Shown here: piece after piece, positions 40,816 through 53,800 of the stretch
Numbering within the stretch: the stretch's first letter is position 1
Layout: the number at the start of each line of letters is the position of its first letter
Origin: Silene latifolia
Taxonomy: Eukaryota; Streptophyta; Magnoliopsida; Caryophyllales; Caryophyllaceae
Assembly: GCF_048544455.1 (NCBI RefSeq)
Contig: NC_133536.1
Coordinates: 198,651,325 to 198,715,324, forward strand
DNA: 64,000 nt
Direction: 5' to 3'
Notes under the pieces: generated by a model
What the model was told of the DNA's origin: nothing
The model's database searches: none
What the model saw: only the letters and a program-made list of their open reading frames with translations
Program-made: the position numbers and the translations under genes

Positions 40816-42843
40816 TTCTCCCCCACCAAACCCGTAGACGTCCTCGTCACGATTGATCCTCGATAACCATGCTCATACGTTGTCTTCCGACCTCGATGAC
40901 TAGTTGTGCAACAACAACAACACCCGTGTTGAACATATCCCCAATTTCTCGCAGGTTTAGTCCCTTTTTGAATCTTTGGTTGGCGCCTTCTTCTTGGCGC
41001 CTTAATCACTTGTAAAGAAGCGATCCTTGCATCGCGTTCCTCTTGTGCAAGCTTGATATCAATCTCGCTCCCGTTTGACGTGATGGTGATCATGCCATCC
41101 CCAAGTTTGAAGGGCCTGAGTGAGTCGATAAACTCCATGCCAAGCACAACATCTTCATCGTCCATATCGACGATCATGAATTTGGCCTTCCCCTACCTCT
41201 GCCCCAAGCGGATTGGGACTCCATAGGCCATCCTGTAAATTAGCGTAGCCGAAGAATTCACTGCCTTCAACTCGCCCCCGGTTTTGGTGTATCGAATGCC
41301 CATATCCCTAATCACTCTCAAAGCAACGTAGTTGTGTGTTGCACCTGAGTCGATTAGCACCCGACTATGAACACCGTTCACCTCCCCATTGACGGTCAAC
41401 AATTTCCCCTTGTACTTGCGTCCCGCCTCTTCATTTGTTGTTGCCACCTCGTACGCGACCTTGTTAGCCTTTTTAATCGGCTCGACTTCACAATTTGTCG
41501 TAGCATATAACCCCAAAGGCTCCTTGCTAACGACCCCGGTAGCCTTTAACGTCGGCTCGACGCCAAATTTTATCGCGGTAGCCAGTCCCGTCGGCTTGTC
41601 CACGACCCCCGTATTGAGAAGTCTCATTGCCCCAAGCCTCCGTGGTTCATGGGACTCTGATGACTCCTCATCTTCATTGCGCATCACCATTGCGCTAAGC
41701 TTTGCCCGCTGGGAGCAATCTCTGACCATGTGCGGCCCTCCGCATAAGAAGGAGTTGAACGTCTTACCTTTGTCGTGCCCCTGCATACGACTCTGGTCAT
41801 GTGTTGCTTCCTTGGCCCTCGTACCATCACCCGTGATGGTGCTTGATTGGCGGTCTCCCCCACCAATCTCGTTGCTGCTATCCGCCTCTCTGCCCCTCAT
41901 TCGATCACTTGTCACCTCGTATAAGGACTCTACCACCACAATCGCCTCATTAAGAGTCTTCACGTTGCGGCATTTTTACTCTTGTTCTGCTCAACGTTGT
42001 AACCTGTCCATGAAGTATATGAGCAACAAGTTCTCCGGCATACTCGACACCTCCAACACCGTTGATGAGAATTGCTTCACATATTCTTTTACGGTTCCCG
42101 TGTGTCGCAATGCACGCAACTTCTTCAAAGCAACCTCCTCGGCATTCTCGGGGTGGAATTGCTTCTTGAAGTCTACCTTGAACTCGTCCCATGTCCTGAT
42201 TTGGCATAGTCCCTTCTTCACCTCGGCTTGTCGACGTCTCCACCATAGGATCGCGTCATCGACAAGGTACATACTGGCGGTAGTGATCTTCGTGGCATCG
42301 TCTTCAACTCGGAGAGCGTCAAAGTAACGCTCGACGCACCACAGGAAATTATCTATCTCCTTTGGGTCCCGACTCCCGTTGAATTTCGGCGGTTTAGGCA
42401 CCTTGATCCTAGTTGATGCCTCCCCAATTGTGGCACTCCCTGCCACTGTAGCTCTACACACCATAATTTGTTCTTGAAGCTCGTCGATTCGCTTTAAGAG
42501 GGGTTGGACTAAGGTAGCCAGCTTCTCGTCCATCCTCTAATCAAGCCTCTCTTCACGTGAGCTTGCAAGAACGTTGAACGCACCTTGCATCTCCTGCTTC
42601 ACAAGGTCGCTTACCCCATTATCCAACGCCTTGACCTGATCACTTACATTCTCCACGTTTTCACTTATTCTCTCAAGCGCCTCTTGGTGCTGCACCACAG
42701 CTTCCTCCAAGCGCGCAAGCCGAGAATTAGTAGACTCCTTTGCCTTCTGCACATTCACGGTCCCACTAATGGCACTAGTTGCTTCAACACCCAACATCTC
42801 CGCAATGTATGGTCTTCGCAGGCGAACCTGCTCTGATACCACT
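40816..42843 (-). pseudogene. TR-GAG internal region 1 (gag-PR), broken
   Basis: Read 42843 to 40816. The PBS is at 42841-42830. Gag N-terminal coiled-coil part (to about 42537) ends at a TAG; the gag core follows to 41991 (DAILWWRRRQ, FKKQFHPENAEE), where TGG is replaced by TGA (LQR*AEQE). The knuckle reads SFLCGGPHMVRDC, lacking its first Cys. The protease has LIDSGATHNY near 41350. A TAG near 41190 separates the last 162 codons (MIVDMDDEDVVLGMEF), which run into LTR 1. Three stops make it non-functional as it stands. It is nearly identical to internal region 4. Confidence 0.85.
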
Positions 42844-43567
42844 TGTCACGCCTTGGTTACTTTGACACTAGAAAACCAAGCTCGTGTGCCACTTAACTCG
42901 CACCCATTTGCAAGCTAAGTCAGGCAACCCCTTTGCAGTGGAATATTATGTGTTATAAAGGATTTATGTCGGCTAAGAAGGCTAGACACTAAGTGTGGAA
43001 ATGTTATTTATATTACACTTGAATACTTAAGAGAATTACAAGACTTGGATACAATGTTTGGTGTGTGTGTGTTTGTGTGTGTGTGTTTGGTAGGATGGTT
43101 GGCAAATGATGCCCGTTACCCATATTTATACTACTCCTATGGAACTCTCTAGAAGCGGAATCTTCTGGAATGCTCTTGGACATCACACCCCTAGAAACTT
43201 CCGGAATTTTCCAGACACAACTAGATATCTCTACCATGTACATGAATGTTCTAGTACCTACTAGAACGTTATGGACCCTTCTAGACAATTCTAGTATGCA
43301 TTAGAACAATCTAGAACAACCCAGAAGACTCCACACTATTCTAGAATATTCTAGACACTTCTAGAATACTCTAGATTACTCTACACTATTCTAAAATATT
43401 CCGGACCCTTTTAGAATATTCTAGTTGACTCTACTATCTTCTAGAAACTTCTAGATATTTCTGGATAGTTCTCTAATCTTCTAGATTCTTCCATGAAGAT
43501 TGATCCTTTGAGCCTTTAAGTGCTCCCAGCACATGAACCTCGGTTGTAAATAAAGCCAACCGTGACA
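42844..43567 (-). repeat. LTR 2 (724 bp)
   Basis: Full LTR shared by internal regions 1 and 2. It has the heat-shock-element arrays GAA-TTC-GAA-TTC-GAC at 43194-43216 and a six-module run TTC-GAA-TTC-GAC-TTC-GAA at 43339-43366, with TATAAATA at 43130-43123. Confidence 0.9.
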
Positions 43568-45596
43568 TTCTCTCCCACCAAAGCCGTAGACGTCCTTGTC
43601 ACGGTCGATCCTCGATAACCATGCTCATACATTGTCTTCCGGCCTCGATGACTAGTTGTGCAGCAACAACAACATCCTTGTTGAACATATCCCCAATTTC
43701 TCGCAGGTTTAGTCCCTTTTTGAATCTTTGGTTGGCGCCTTCTTCTTGGCGCCTTAATCACTCGTAAAGAAGCGATCCTTGCATCGCGTTCCTCTTGTGC
43801 AAGCTTGATATCAATATCGCTCCCGTTTGACGTGATGGTGATCATGCCATCCCCAAGTTTGAAGGGCCTGACTGAGTCGATAAACTCCATGCCAAGTACA
43901 ACATCTTCATCGTCCATATCGACGATCATGAATTTGGCCTTCCCCTTCCACTTCCCCAAGCGGAATGGGATTCCATAGGCCATCCCGTAAATTAGCGTAG
44001 CCGAAGAATTCACGGCCTTCAACTCGCCCCCGGTTTTGGTGTATCGAATGCCCATATCCCTAATCACTCTCAAAGCAACGTAGTTGTGTGTTGCACCTGA
44101 GTCGATTAACACCCGAGTATGAACACCGTTCACCTCCCCATTGACGGTCAACCAGTTCCCCTTACTACTTGCGTCCCGCCTCTTCATTTGTTGTTGCCAC
44201 CTCGTACGCGACCTTGTTAGCCTTTTTAATCGGCTTGACTTCACAATTTGTCGTAGCATCCAGCCCCACAGGCTCCTTGCTAACGACTCCGTAGCCTTTA
44301 ACGTCGGCTCGACGCTTAAATTTTATCGCGGTAGCCATTCCCGTCGGCTTGTCCACGACCCCCGTATTGAGAAGTCTCATTGCCCCAAGCCTCCGTGGTT
44401 CATGGGACTCTGATGACTCCTCAACTTCGTTGCGCATCACCATTGCGCTAAACTTTGCCCGCTGGGGGCAATCTCTGACCATGTGCGGCCCTCCGCATAA
44501 GAAGGAGTTGAACGTCTTACCTTTGTTGCGCCTCTGCATACGACTCCGGTCATGTGTTGCTTCCTTGGCCCTCGTACCATCACCCGTGATGGTGCTTGAT
44601 TGTCGGTCTCCCCACCAATCTCGTTCTTTGCTATCCGCCTCTCTGCCCCTCCTTCAATCACTTGTCACCTCGTATAAGGACTATGCCGCCACAATCGCCT
44701 CATTTAGAGTCTTCACGTTGCGGCGTTTAAACTCTTGTTCTGCTCAACGTTGTAACCCGTCCATGAATTATATGAGTAACAAGTTCTCCGGCATACTCGA
44801 CACCTCCAACACCGATTATGAGAATTGCTTCACATATTCTTTTACGGTCCCCGTGTGTCGCAATGCTCGCAACTTCTTCAAAGCAACCTCCTCGGCATTC
44901 TCGGGGTGGAATTGCTTCTTGAATTCTACCTTGAACTCGTCCCATGTCCTGATTTGGCATAGTCCCTTCTTCACCTCGGCTTGTCGACGTCTCCACCATA
45001 GGATTGCGTCATCGACAAGGTACATACTGGCGGTAGTGATCTTCGTGGCATCGTCTTCAACTCGGAGAGCGTCAAAGTAATGCTCGACGCACCACAGGAA
45101 ATTATCTATCTCCTTTGCGTCCCGACTCCCGTTGAATTTCGGCGGTTTAGGCACCTTGATCCTAGTTGATGCCTCCCCAATTGTGGCACTCCACCCACCT
45201 GCAGCTCTACACACCACAATTTGTTCTTGAAGCTCGTCGATTCGCTTCAAGAGGGGTTGACTAAGGCGGCCGACTTCTCGTCCATCCTCTTATCAAGCCT
45301 CTCTTCAAGTGAGCTTGCAAGAACGTTGAACGCACCTTGCATCTCCCCGCTTCACAAGGTCGCTTACCCCATTATCCAACGCCTTGACCTGATCACTTAC
45401 ATTCTCCACGTTTTCACTTATTCTCTCAAGCGCCCCTTGGTGCTGCACCACAGCTTCCTCCAAGCGCGCAAGCCGAGAATTAGTAGACTCCTTTGCCTTC
45501 TGCACATTCACGGTCCCACTAATGGTACTAGTTGCTTCAACACCCGACATCTCCGCAATGTATGGTCTTCGCAGGCGAACCTGCTCTGATACCACT
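43568..45596 (-). pseudogene. TR-GAG internal region 2 (gag-PR), broken
   Basis: PBS at about 45594-45583. Gag is interrupted by small indels near 45350, 45260 and 45190 and by a TAA just after VKQFS (44816). The knuckle is the SFLCGGPH form. A 2-bp change near 44165 and indels near 44290-44315 shift the frame ahead of the protease, whose LIDSGATHNY motif lies near 44100. It is the counterpart of internal region 5, which shares the VKQFS stop but not the other indels. Confidence 0.85.
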
Positions 45597-46317
45597 TGTC
45601 ACGCCTTGGTTACTTTGACACTAGAAAACCAAGCTCGTGTGCCACTTAACTCGCACCCATTTACAAGCTAAGTCAGGCAACCTCTTTGCAGCGGAATATT
45701 ATGTGTTATAAAGGATTTATGTCGGCTAAGAAGGCTAGACACTAAGTGTGGAAATGTTACTTATATTACACTTGAATACTTAAGAGAATTATAAGACTTG
45801 GATACAATGTTTGGTGTGTGTGTGTTTGTGTGTGTGTTTGGTAGGATGGTTGGCAAATGATGCCCCTTACCCATATTTATACTACTCCTATGGAACTCTC
45901 TAGAAGCGGAATCTTCTGGAATGCTCTGGACATCACACCCCTAGAAACTTTCGGAATGTTCCAGACACTACTAGATATCTCTACCATGTACATGAATGTT
46001 CTAGTACCTACTAGAACGTTATGGACCCTTCTAGACAATTCTAGTATGCATTAGAACAATCTAGAACAACCCAGAAGACTCCACACTATTCTAGAATATT
46101 CTAGACACTTCTAGAATACTCTAGATTACTCTACACTATTCTAAAATATTCCGGACCCTTTTAGAATATTCTAGTTGACTCTACTATCTTCTAGAAACTT
46201 CTAGATATTTCTGGATAGTTCTCTAATCTTCTAGATTCTTCCATGAAGATTGATCCTTTGAGCCTTTAAGTGCTCCCAGCACATGAACCTCGGTTGTAAA
46301 TAAAGCCAACCGTGACA
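45597..46317 (-). repeat. LTR 3 (721 bp)
   Basis: Full LTR shared by internal regions 2 and 3, with the same TG tract, TATA box and heat-shock-element arrays as the others. Confidence 0.9.
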
Positions 46318-47792
46318 TTCTCTCCCACCAAAGCCGTAGACGTCCTTGTCACGGTCGATCCTCGATAACCATGCTCATACGTTGTCTTCCGGCCTCGATG
46401 ACTAGTTGTGCAGCAACAACAACATCCTTGTTGAACATATCCCCAATTTCTCGCAGGTTTAGGCCCTTTTTGAATCTTTGGTTGGCGCCTTCTTCTTGGC
46501 GCCTTAATCACTCGTAAAGAAGCGATCCTTGCATCGCGTTCCTCTTGTGCAAGCTTGATATCAATATCGCTCCCGTTTGACGTGATGGTGATCATGCCAT
46601 CCCCAAGTTTGAAGGGCCTGACTGAGTCAATAAACTCCATGCCAAGCACAACATCTTCATCGTCCATATTGACGATCATGAATTTGGCCTTCCCCTTCCA
46701 CTTCCCCAAGCAGATTGGGACTCCATAGGCCATCCCGTAAATTAGCGTAGCCGAAGAATTCACTGCCTTCAACTCGCCCCCGGTTTTGGTGTATCGAATG
46801 CCCATATCCCTAATCACTCTCAAAGCAACGTAGTTGTGTGTTGTACCTGAGTCGATTAACACCCGAGTATGAACACCGTTCACCTCCCCATTGACGGTCA
46901 ACAAGTTCCTCTTGTACTTGCGTCCCGCCTCTTCATTTGTTGTTGCCACCTCGTACGCGACCTTGTTAGCCTTTTTAATCGGCTCGACTTCATAATTTGT
47001 CGTAGCATCCAGCCCCACAGGCTCCTTGCTAACGATCCCGGTAGCCTTTAACGTCGGCTCGCTGCCAAATTTTATCGCGGTAGCCAGTCCCGTCGGCTTG
47101 TCCACGACCCCCGTATTGAGAAGTCTCATTGCCCCAAGCCTCCGTGGTTCATGGGACTCTGATGACTCCTCATCTTCATTGCGCATCACCATTGCGCTAA
47201 GCTTTGCCCGCTGGGGGCAATCTATGACCATGTGCGGCCCTCCGCATAAGAAGGAGTTGAACGTCTTACCTTTGTCGCGCCCCTGCATACGACTCCGGTC
47301 ATGTGTTGCTTCCTTGGCCCTCATACCATCACCCGTGATGGTGCTTGATTGGCGGTCTACCCCACCAATATCGTTGCTGCTATCCGCCTCTCTGCCCCTC
47401 CTTCGATCACTTGTCACCTCGTATAAAGACTCTGCCGCCACAATCGCCTCATTTAGAGTCTTCACGTTGCGGCGTTTTAACTCTTGTTCTGCTCAACGTT
47501 GTAACCCGTCCATGAAGTATATGAGCAACAAGTTCTCCGGCATACTCGACACCTCCAACACCGTTGATGAGAATTGCTTCACATATTCTTTTACGGTCCC
47601 CGTGTGTCGCAATGCTCGCAACTTCTTCAAAGCAACCTCCTCGTCATTCTCGGGGTGGAATTGCTTCTTGAATTCTACCTTGAACTCGTCCCATGTCCTG
47701 ATTTGGCATAGTCCCTTCTTCACCTCGGCTTGTCGACGTCTCCACCATAGGATTGCGTCATCGACAAGGTACATACTGGCTGTAGTGATCTT
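46318..47792 (-). pseudogene. TR-GAG internal region 3, truncated at TG junction
   Basis: It lacks the PBS and the N-terminal half of gag. On the plus strand the sequence GTAGTGATCTT, inside gag, is joined directly to the GGTGTGTG microsatellite of the next LTR. The long frame 47465-46266 (399 codons) has the gag C-terminus, the SFLCGGPH knuckle, protease LIDSGTTHNY (Thr instead of Ala) and the tail running into LTR 3. A TGA ends the upstream gag segment at 47493. Internal region 6 is nearly identical and has the same junction. Confidence 0.9.
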
Positions 47793-48299
47793 GGTGTGTG
47801 TGTGTGTGTGTGTGTGTGTTTGGTAGGATGGTTGGCAAATGATGCCCCTTACCCATATTTATACTACTCATATGGAACTCTCTAGAAGCGGAACCTTCTG
47901 GAATGCTCTGGACATCACACCCCCAGAAACTTCCGGAATGTTCCAGACACTACTAGATATCTCTACCATGTACATGAATGTTCTAGTACCTACTAGAACA
48001 TTCTGGACCCTTCTAGACAATTCTAGTATGCACTAGAACAATCTAGAACAACCCAGAAGACTCCACACTATTCTAGAATATTCTAGACACTTCTAGAATA
48101 CTCTAGATTACTCTACACTATTCTATAATATTCCGGACCCTTCTAAAATATTCTAGTTGACTCTACTATCTTCTAGAAACTTCTAGACATTTCTGGATAC
48201 TTCTCTAATCTTCTAGATTCTTCCTTGAAGATTGATCCTTTGAGCCTTGAAGCGCTCCCAGCACATGAACCTCGGTTGTACATAAAGCCAACCGTGACA
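47793..48299 (-). repeat. LTR 4, partial (from TG tract)
   Basis: About 507 bp. The U5 side, before the TG microsatellite on the plus strand, is missing because of the junction with internal region 3. U3 with TATA and heat-shock-element arrays is complete. Confidence 0.9.
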
Positions 48300-50328
48300 T
48301 TCTCCCCCACCAAACCCGTAGACGTCCTCGTCACGATTGATCCTCGATAACCATGCTCATACGTTGTCTTCCGACCTCGATGACTAGTTGTGCAACAACA
48401 ACAACACCCGTGTTGAACATATCCCCAATTTCTCGCAGGTTTAGTCCCTTTTTGAATCTTTGGTTGGCGCCTTCTTCTTGGCGCCTTAATCACTTGTAAA
48501 AAAGCGATCCTTGCATCGCGTTCCTCTTGTGCAAGCTTGATATCAATCTCGCTCCCGTTTGACGTGATGGTGATCATGCCATCCCCAAGTTTGAAGGGCC
48601 TGAGTGAGTCGATAAACTCCATGCCAAGCACAACATCTTCATCGTCCATATCGACGATCATGAATTTGGCCTTCCCCTACCTCTGCCCCAAGCGGATTGG
48701 GACTCCATAGGCCATCCTGTAAATTAGCGTAGCCGAAGAATTCACTGCCTTCAACTCGCCCCCGGTTTTGGTGTATCGAATGCCCATATCCCTAATCACT
48801 CTCAAAGCAACGTAGTTGTGTGTTGCACCTGAGTCGATTAGCACCCGACTATGAACACCGTTCACCTCCCCATTGACGGTCAACAATTTCCCCTTGTACT
48901 TGCGTCCCGCCTCTTCATTTGTTGTTGCCACCTCGTACGCGACCTTGTTAGCCTTTTTAATCGGCTCGACTTCACAATTTGTCGTAGCATATAACCCCAA
49001 AGGCTCCTTGCTAACGACCCCGGTAGCCTTTAACGTCGGCTCGACGCCAAATTTTATCGCGGTAGCCAGTCCCGTCGGCTTGTCCACGACCCCCGTATTG
49101 AGAAGTCTCATTGCCCCAAGCCTCCGTGGTTCATGGGACTCTGATGACTCCTCATCTTCATTGCGCATCACCATTGCGCTAAGCTTTGCCCGCTGGGAGC
49201 AATCTCTGACCATGTGCGGCCCTCCGCATAAGAAGGAGTTGAACGTCTTACCTTTGTCGTGCCCCTGCATACGACTCTGGTCATGTGTTGCTTCCTTGGC
49301 CCTCGTACCATCACCCGTGATGGTGCTTGATTGGCGGTCTCCCCCACCAATCTCGTTGCTGCTATCCGCCTCTCTGCCCCTCATTCGATCACTTGTCACC
49401 TCGTATAAGGACTCTACCACCACAATCGCCTCATTAAGAGTCTTCACGTTGCGGCATTTTTACTCTTGTTCTGCTCAACGTTGTAACCTGTCCATGAAGT
49501 ATATGAGCAACAAGTTCTCCGGCATACTCGACACCTCCAACACCGTTGATGAGAATTGCTTCACATATTCTTTTACGGTTCCCGTGTGTCGCAATGCACG
49601 CAACTTCTTCAAAGCAACCTCCTCGGCATTCTCGGGGTGGAATTGCTTCTTGAAGTCTACCTTGAACTCGTCCCATGTCCTGATTTGGCATAGTCCCTTC
49701 TTCACCTCGGCTTGTCGACGTCTCCACCATAGGATCGCGTCATCGACAAGGTACATACTGGCGGTAGTGATCTTCGTGGCATCGTCTTCAACTCGGAGAG
49801 CGTCAAAGTAACGCTCGACGCACCACAGGGAAATTATCTATCTCCTTTGGGTCCCGACTCCCGTTGAATTTCGGCGGTTTAGGCACCTTGATCCTAGTTG
49901 ATGCCTCCCCAATTGTGGCACTCCCTGCCACTGTAGCTCTACACACCATAATTTGTTCTTGAAGCTCGTCGATTCGCTTTAAGAGGGGTTGGACTAAGGT
50001 AGCCAGCTTCTCGTCCATCCTCTAATCAAGCCTCTCTTCACGTGAGCTTGCAAGAACGTTGAACGCACCTTGCATCTCCTGCTTCACAAGGTCGCTTACC
50101 CCATTATCCAACGCCTTGACCTGATCACTTACATTCTCCACGTTTTCACTTATTCTCTCAAGCGCCTCTTGGTGCTGCACCACAGCTTCCTCCAAGCGCG
50201 CAAGCCGAGAATTAGTAGACTCCTTTGCCTTCTGCACATTCACGGTCCCACTAATGGCACTAGTTGCTTCAACACCCAACATCTCCGCAATGTATGGTCT
50301 TCGCAGGCGAACCTGCTCTGATACCACT
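48300..50328 (-). pseudogene. TR-GAG internal region 4 (gag-PR), broken
   Basis: Near-identical to internal region 1 at an offset of 7484 bp, sharing the TAG after REERLD, the TGA in LQR*AEQE and the TAG near 48675. It has one extra frame-shifting G at about 49829 inside gag, so that mutation arose after the block duplication. Confidence 0.85.
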
Positions 50329-51051
50329 TGTCACGCCTTGGTTACTTTGACACTAGAAAACCAAGCTCGTGTGCCACTTAACTCGCACCCATTTGCAAGC
50401 TAAGTCAGGCAACCCCTTTGCAGTGGAATATTATGTGTTATAAAGGATTTATGTCGGCTAAGAAGGCTAGACACTAAGTGTGGAAATGTTACTTATATTA
50501 CACTTGAATACTTAAGAGAATTACAAGACTTGGATACAATGTTTGGTGTGTGTGTGTTTGTGTGTGTGTGTTTGGTAGGATGGTTGGCAAATGATGCCCG
50601 TTACCCATATTTATACTACTCCTATGGAACTCTCTAGAAGCGGAATCTTCTGGAATGCTCTGGACATCACACCCCTAGAAACTTCCGGAATTTTCCAGAC
50701 ACAACTAGATATCTCTACCATGTACATGAATGTTCTAGTACCTACTAGAACGTTATGGACCCTTCTAGACAATTCTAGTATGCATTAGAACAATCTAGAA
50801 CAACCCAGAAGACTCCACACTATTCTAGAATATTCTAGACACTTCTAGAATACTCTAGATTACTCTACACTATTCTAGAATATTCCGGACCCTTTTAGAA
50901 TATTCTAGTTGACTCTACTATCTTCTAGAAACTTCTAGATATTTCTGGATAGTTCTCTAATCTTCTAGATTCTTCCATGAAGATTGATCCTTTGAGCCTT
51001 TCAGTGCTCCCAGCACATGAACCTCGGTTGTAAATAAAGCCAACCGTGACA
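50329..51051 (-). repeat. LTR 5 (723 bp)
   Basis: Full LTR, counterpart of LTR 2 in the duplicated block. It carries the same heat-shock-element arrays and TATA box. Confidence 0.9.
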
Positions 51052-53079
51052 TTCTCTCCCACCAAAGCCGTAGACGTCCTTGTCACGGTCGATCCTCGAT
51101 AACCATGCTCATACGTTGTCTTCCGGCCTCGATGACTAGTTGTGCAGCAACAACAACATCCTTGTTGAACATATCCCCAATTTCTCGCAGGTTTAGTCCC
51201 TTTTTGAATCTTTGGTTGGCGCCTTCTTCTTGGCGCCTTAATCACTCGTAAAGAAGCGATCCTTGCATCACGTTCCTCTTGTGCAAGCTTGATATCAATA
51301 TCGCTCCCGTTTGACGTGATGGTGATCATGCCATCCCCAAGTTTGAAGGGCCTGACTGAGTCGATAAACTCCATGCCAAGTACAACATCTTCATCGTCCA
51401 TATCGACGATCATGAATTTGGCCTTCCCCTTCCACTTCCCCAAGCGGAATGGGATTCCATAGGCCATCCCGTAAATTAGCGTAGCCGAAGAATTCACGGC
51501 CTTCAACTCGCCCCCGGTTTTGGTGTATCGAATGCCCATATCCCTAATCACTCTCAAAGCAACGTAGTTGTGTGTTGCACCTGAGTCGATTAACACCCGA
51601 GTATGAACACCGTTCACCTCCCCATTGACGGTCAACCAGTTCCCCTTATACTTGCGTCCTGCCTCTTCATTTGTTGTTGCCACCTCGTACGCGACCTTGT
51701 TAGCCTTTTTAATCGGCTTGACTTCACAATTTGTCGTAGCATCCAGCCCCACAGGCTCCTTGCTAACGACTCCGGTAGCCTTTAACGTCGGCTCGACGCC
51801 AAATTTTATCGCGGTAGCCAGTCCCGTCGGCTTGTCCACGACCCCCGTATTGAGAAGTCTCATTGCCCCAAGCCTCCGTGGTTCATGGGACTCTGATGAC
51901 TCCTCAACTTCGTTGCGCATCACCATTGCGCTAAACTTTGCCCGCTGGGGGCAATCTCTGACCATGTGCGGCCCTCCGCATAAGAAGGAGTTGAACGTCT
52001 TACCTTTGTTGCGCCTCTGCATACGACTCCGGTCATGTGTTGCTTCCATGGCCCTCGTACCATCACCCGTGATGGTGCTTGATTGTCGGTCTCCCCCACC
52101 AATCTCGTTGCTGCTATCCGCCTCTCTGCCCCTCCTTCAATCACTTGTCACCTCGTATAAGGACTATGCCGCCACAATCGCCTCATTTAGAGTCTTCACG
52201 TTGCGGCGTTTAAACTCTTGTTCTGCTCAACGTTGTAACCCGTCCATGAAGTATATGAGTAACAAGTTCTCCGGCATACTCGACACCTCCAACACCGATT
52301 ATGAGAATTGCTTCACATATTCTTTTACGGTCCCCGTGTGTCGCAATGCTCGCAACTTCTTCAAAGCAACCTCCTCGGCATTCTCGGGGTGGAATTGCTT
52401 CTTGAATTCTACCTTAAACTCGTCCCATGTCCTGATTTGGCATAGTCCCTTCTTCACCTCGGCTTGTCGACGTCTCCACCATAGGATTGCGTCATCGACA
52501 AGGTACATACTGGCGGTAGTGATCTTCGTGGCATCGTCTTCAACTCGGAGAGCGTCAAAGTAATGCTCGACGCACCACAGGAAATTATCTATCTCCTTTG
52601 CGTCCCGACTCCCGTTGAATTTCGGCGGTTTAGGCACCTTGATCCTAGTTGATGCCTCCCCAATTGTGGCACTCCCTGCCACTGCAGCTCTACACACCAC
52701 AATTTGTTCTTGAAGCTCGTCGATTCGCTTCAAGAGGGGTTGGACTAAGGCAGCCAGCTTCTCGTCCATCCTCTTATCAAGCCTCTCTTCAAGTGAGCTT
52801 GCAAGAACGTTGAACGCACCTTGCATCTCCTGCTTCACAAGGTCGCTTACCCCATTATCCAACGCCTTGACCTGATCACTTACATTCTCCACGTTTTCAC
52901 TTATTCTCTCAAGCGCCCCTTGGTGCTGCACCACAGCTTCCTCCAAGCGCGCAAGCCGAGAATTAGTAGACTCCTTTGCCTTCTGCACATTCACGGTCCC
53001 ACTAATGGTACTAGTTGCTTCAACACCCGACATCTCCGCAATGTATGGTCTTCGCAGGCGAACCTGCTCTGATACCACT
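51052..53079 (-). pseudogene. TR-GAG internal region 5 (gag-PR), least broken of the array
   Basis: PBS at about 53077-53066. Gag is open for 259 codons from the PBS region (first ATG at 53033) to a TAA after VKQFS at 52299; this part contains the coiled-coil N-terminus and the gag core with DAILWWRRRQ. The TGA in LQR*AEQE follows. The frame 52049-50925 (374 codons) has the SFLCGGPH knuckle, the protease LIDSGATHNY, VVLGMEF and a Cys run (GCCCCCTTSH), ending inside LTR 5. Confidence 0.85.
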
Positions 53080-53800
53080 TGTCACGCCTTGGTTACTTTG
53101 ACACTAGAAAACCAAGCTCGTGTGCCACTTAACTCGCACCCATTTACAAGCTAAGTCAGGCAACCTCTTTGCAGCGGAATATTATGTGTTATAAAGGATT
53201 TATATCGGCTAAGAAGGCTAGACACTAAGTGTGGAAATGTTACTTATATTACACTTGAATACTTAAGAGAATTATAAGACTTGGATACAATGTTTGGTGT
53301 GTGTGTGTTTGTGTGTGTGTTTGGTAGGATGGTTGGCAAATGATGCCCCTTACCCATATTTATACTACTCCTATGGAACTCTCTAGAAGCGGAATCTTCT
53401 GGAATGCTCTGGACATCACACCCCTAGAAACTTCCGGAATGTTCCAGACACTACTAGATATCTCTACCATGTACATGAATGTTCTAGTACCTACTAGAAC
53501 GTTATGGACCCTTCTAGACAATTCTAGTATGCATTAGAACAATCTAGAACAACCCAGAAGACTCCACACTATTCTAGAATATTCTAAACACTTCTAGAAT
53601 ACTCTAGATTACTCTACACTATTCTAGAATATTCCGGACCCTTCTAGAATATTCTAGTTGACTCTACTATCTTCTAGAAACTTCTAGATATTTCTGGATA
53701 CTTCTCTAATCTTCTAGATTCTTCCTTGAAGATTGATCCTTTGAGCCTTGAAGTGCTCCCAGCACATGAACCTCGGTTGTAAATAAAGCCAACCGTGACA
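53080..53800 (-). repeat. LTR 6 (721 bp)
   Basis: Full LTR, counterpart of LTR 3 in the duplicated block, with the same regulatory arrays. Confidence 0.9.

Noticed and set aside
41389-52563. Plus-strand frames of 240-312 codons repeated through the array
   Set aside because: They are antisense to gag-protease, whose domains are clear on the minus strand. Their repetition only reflects the array.
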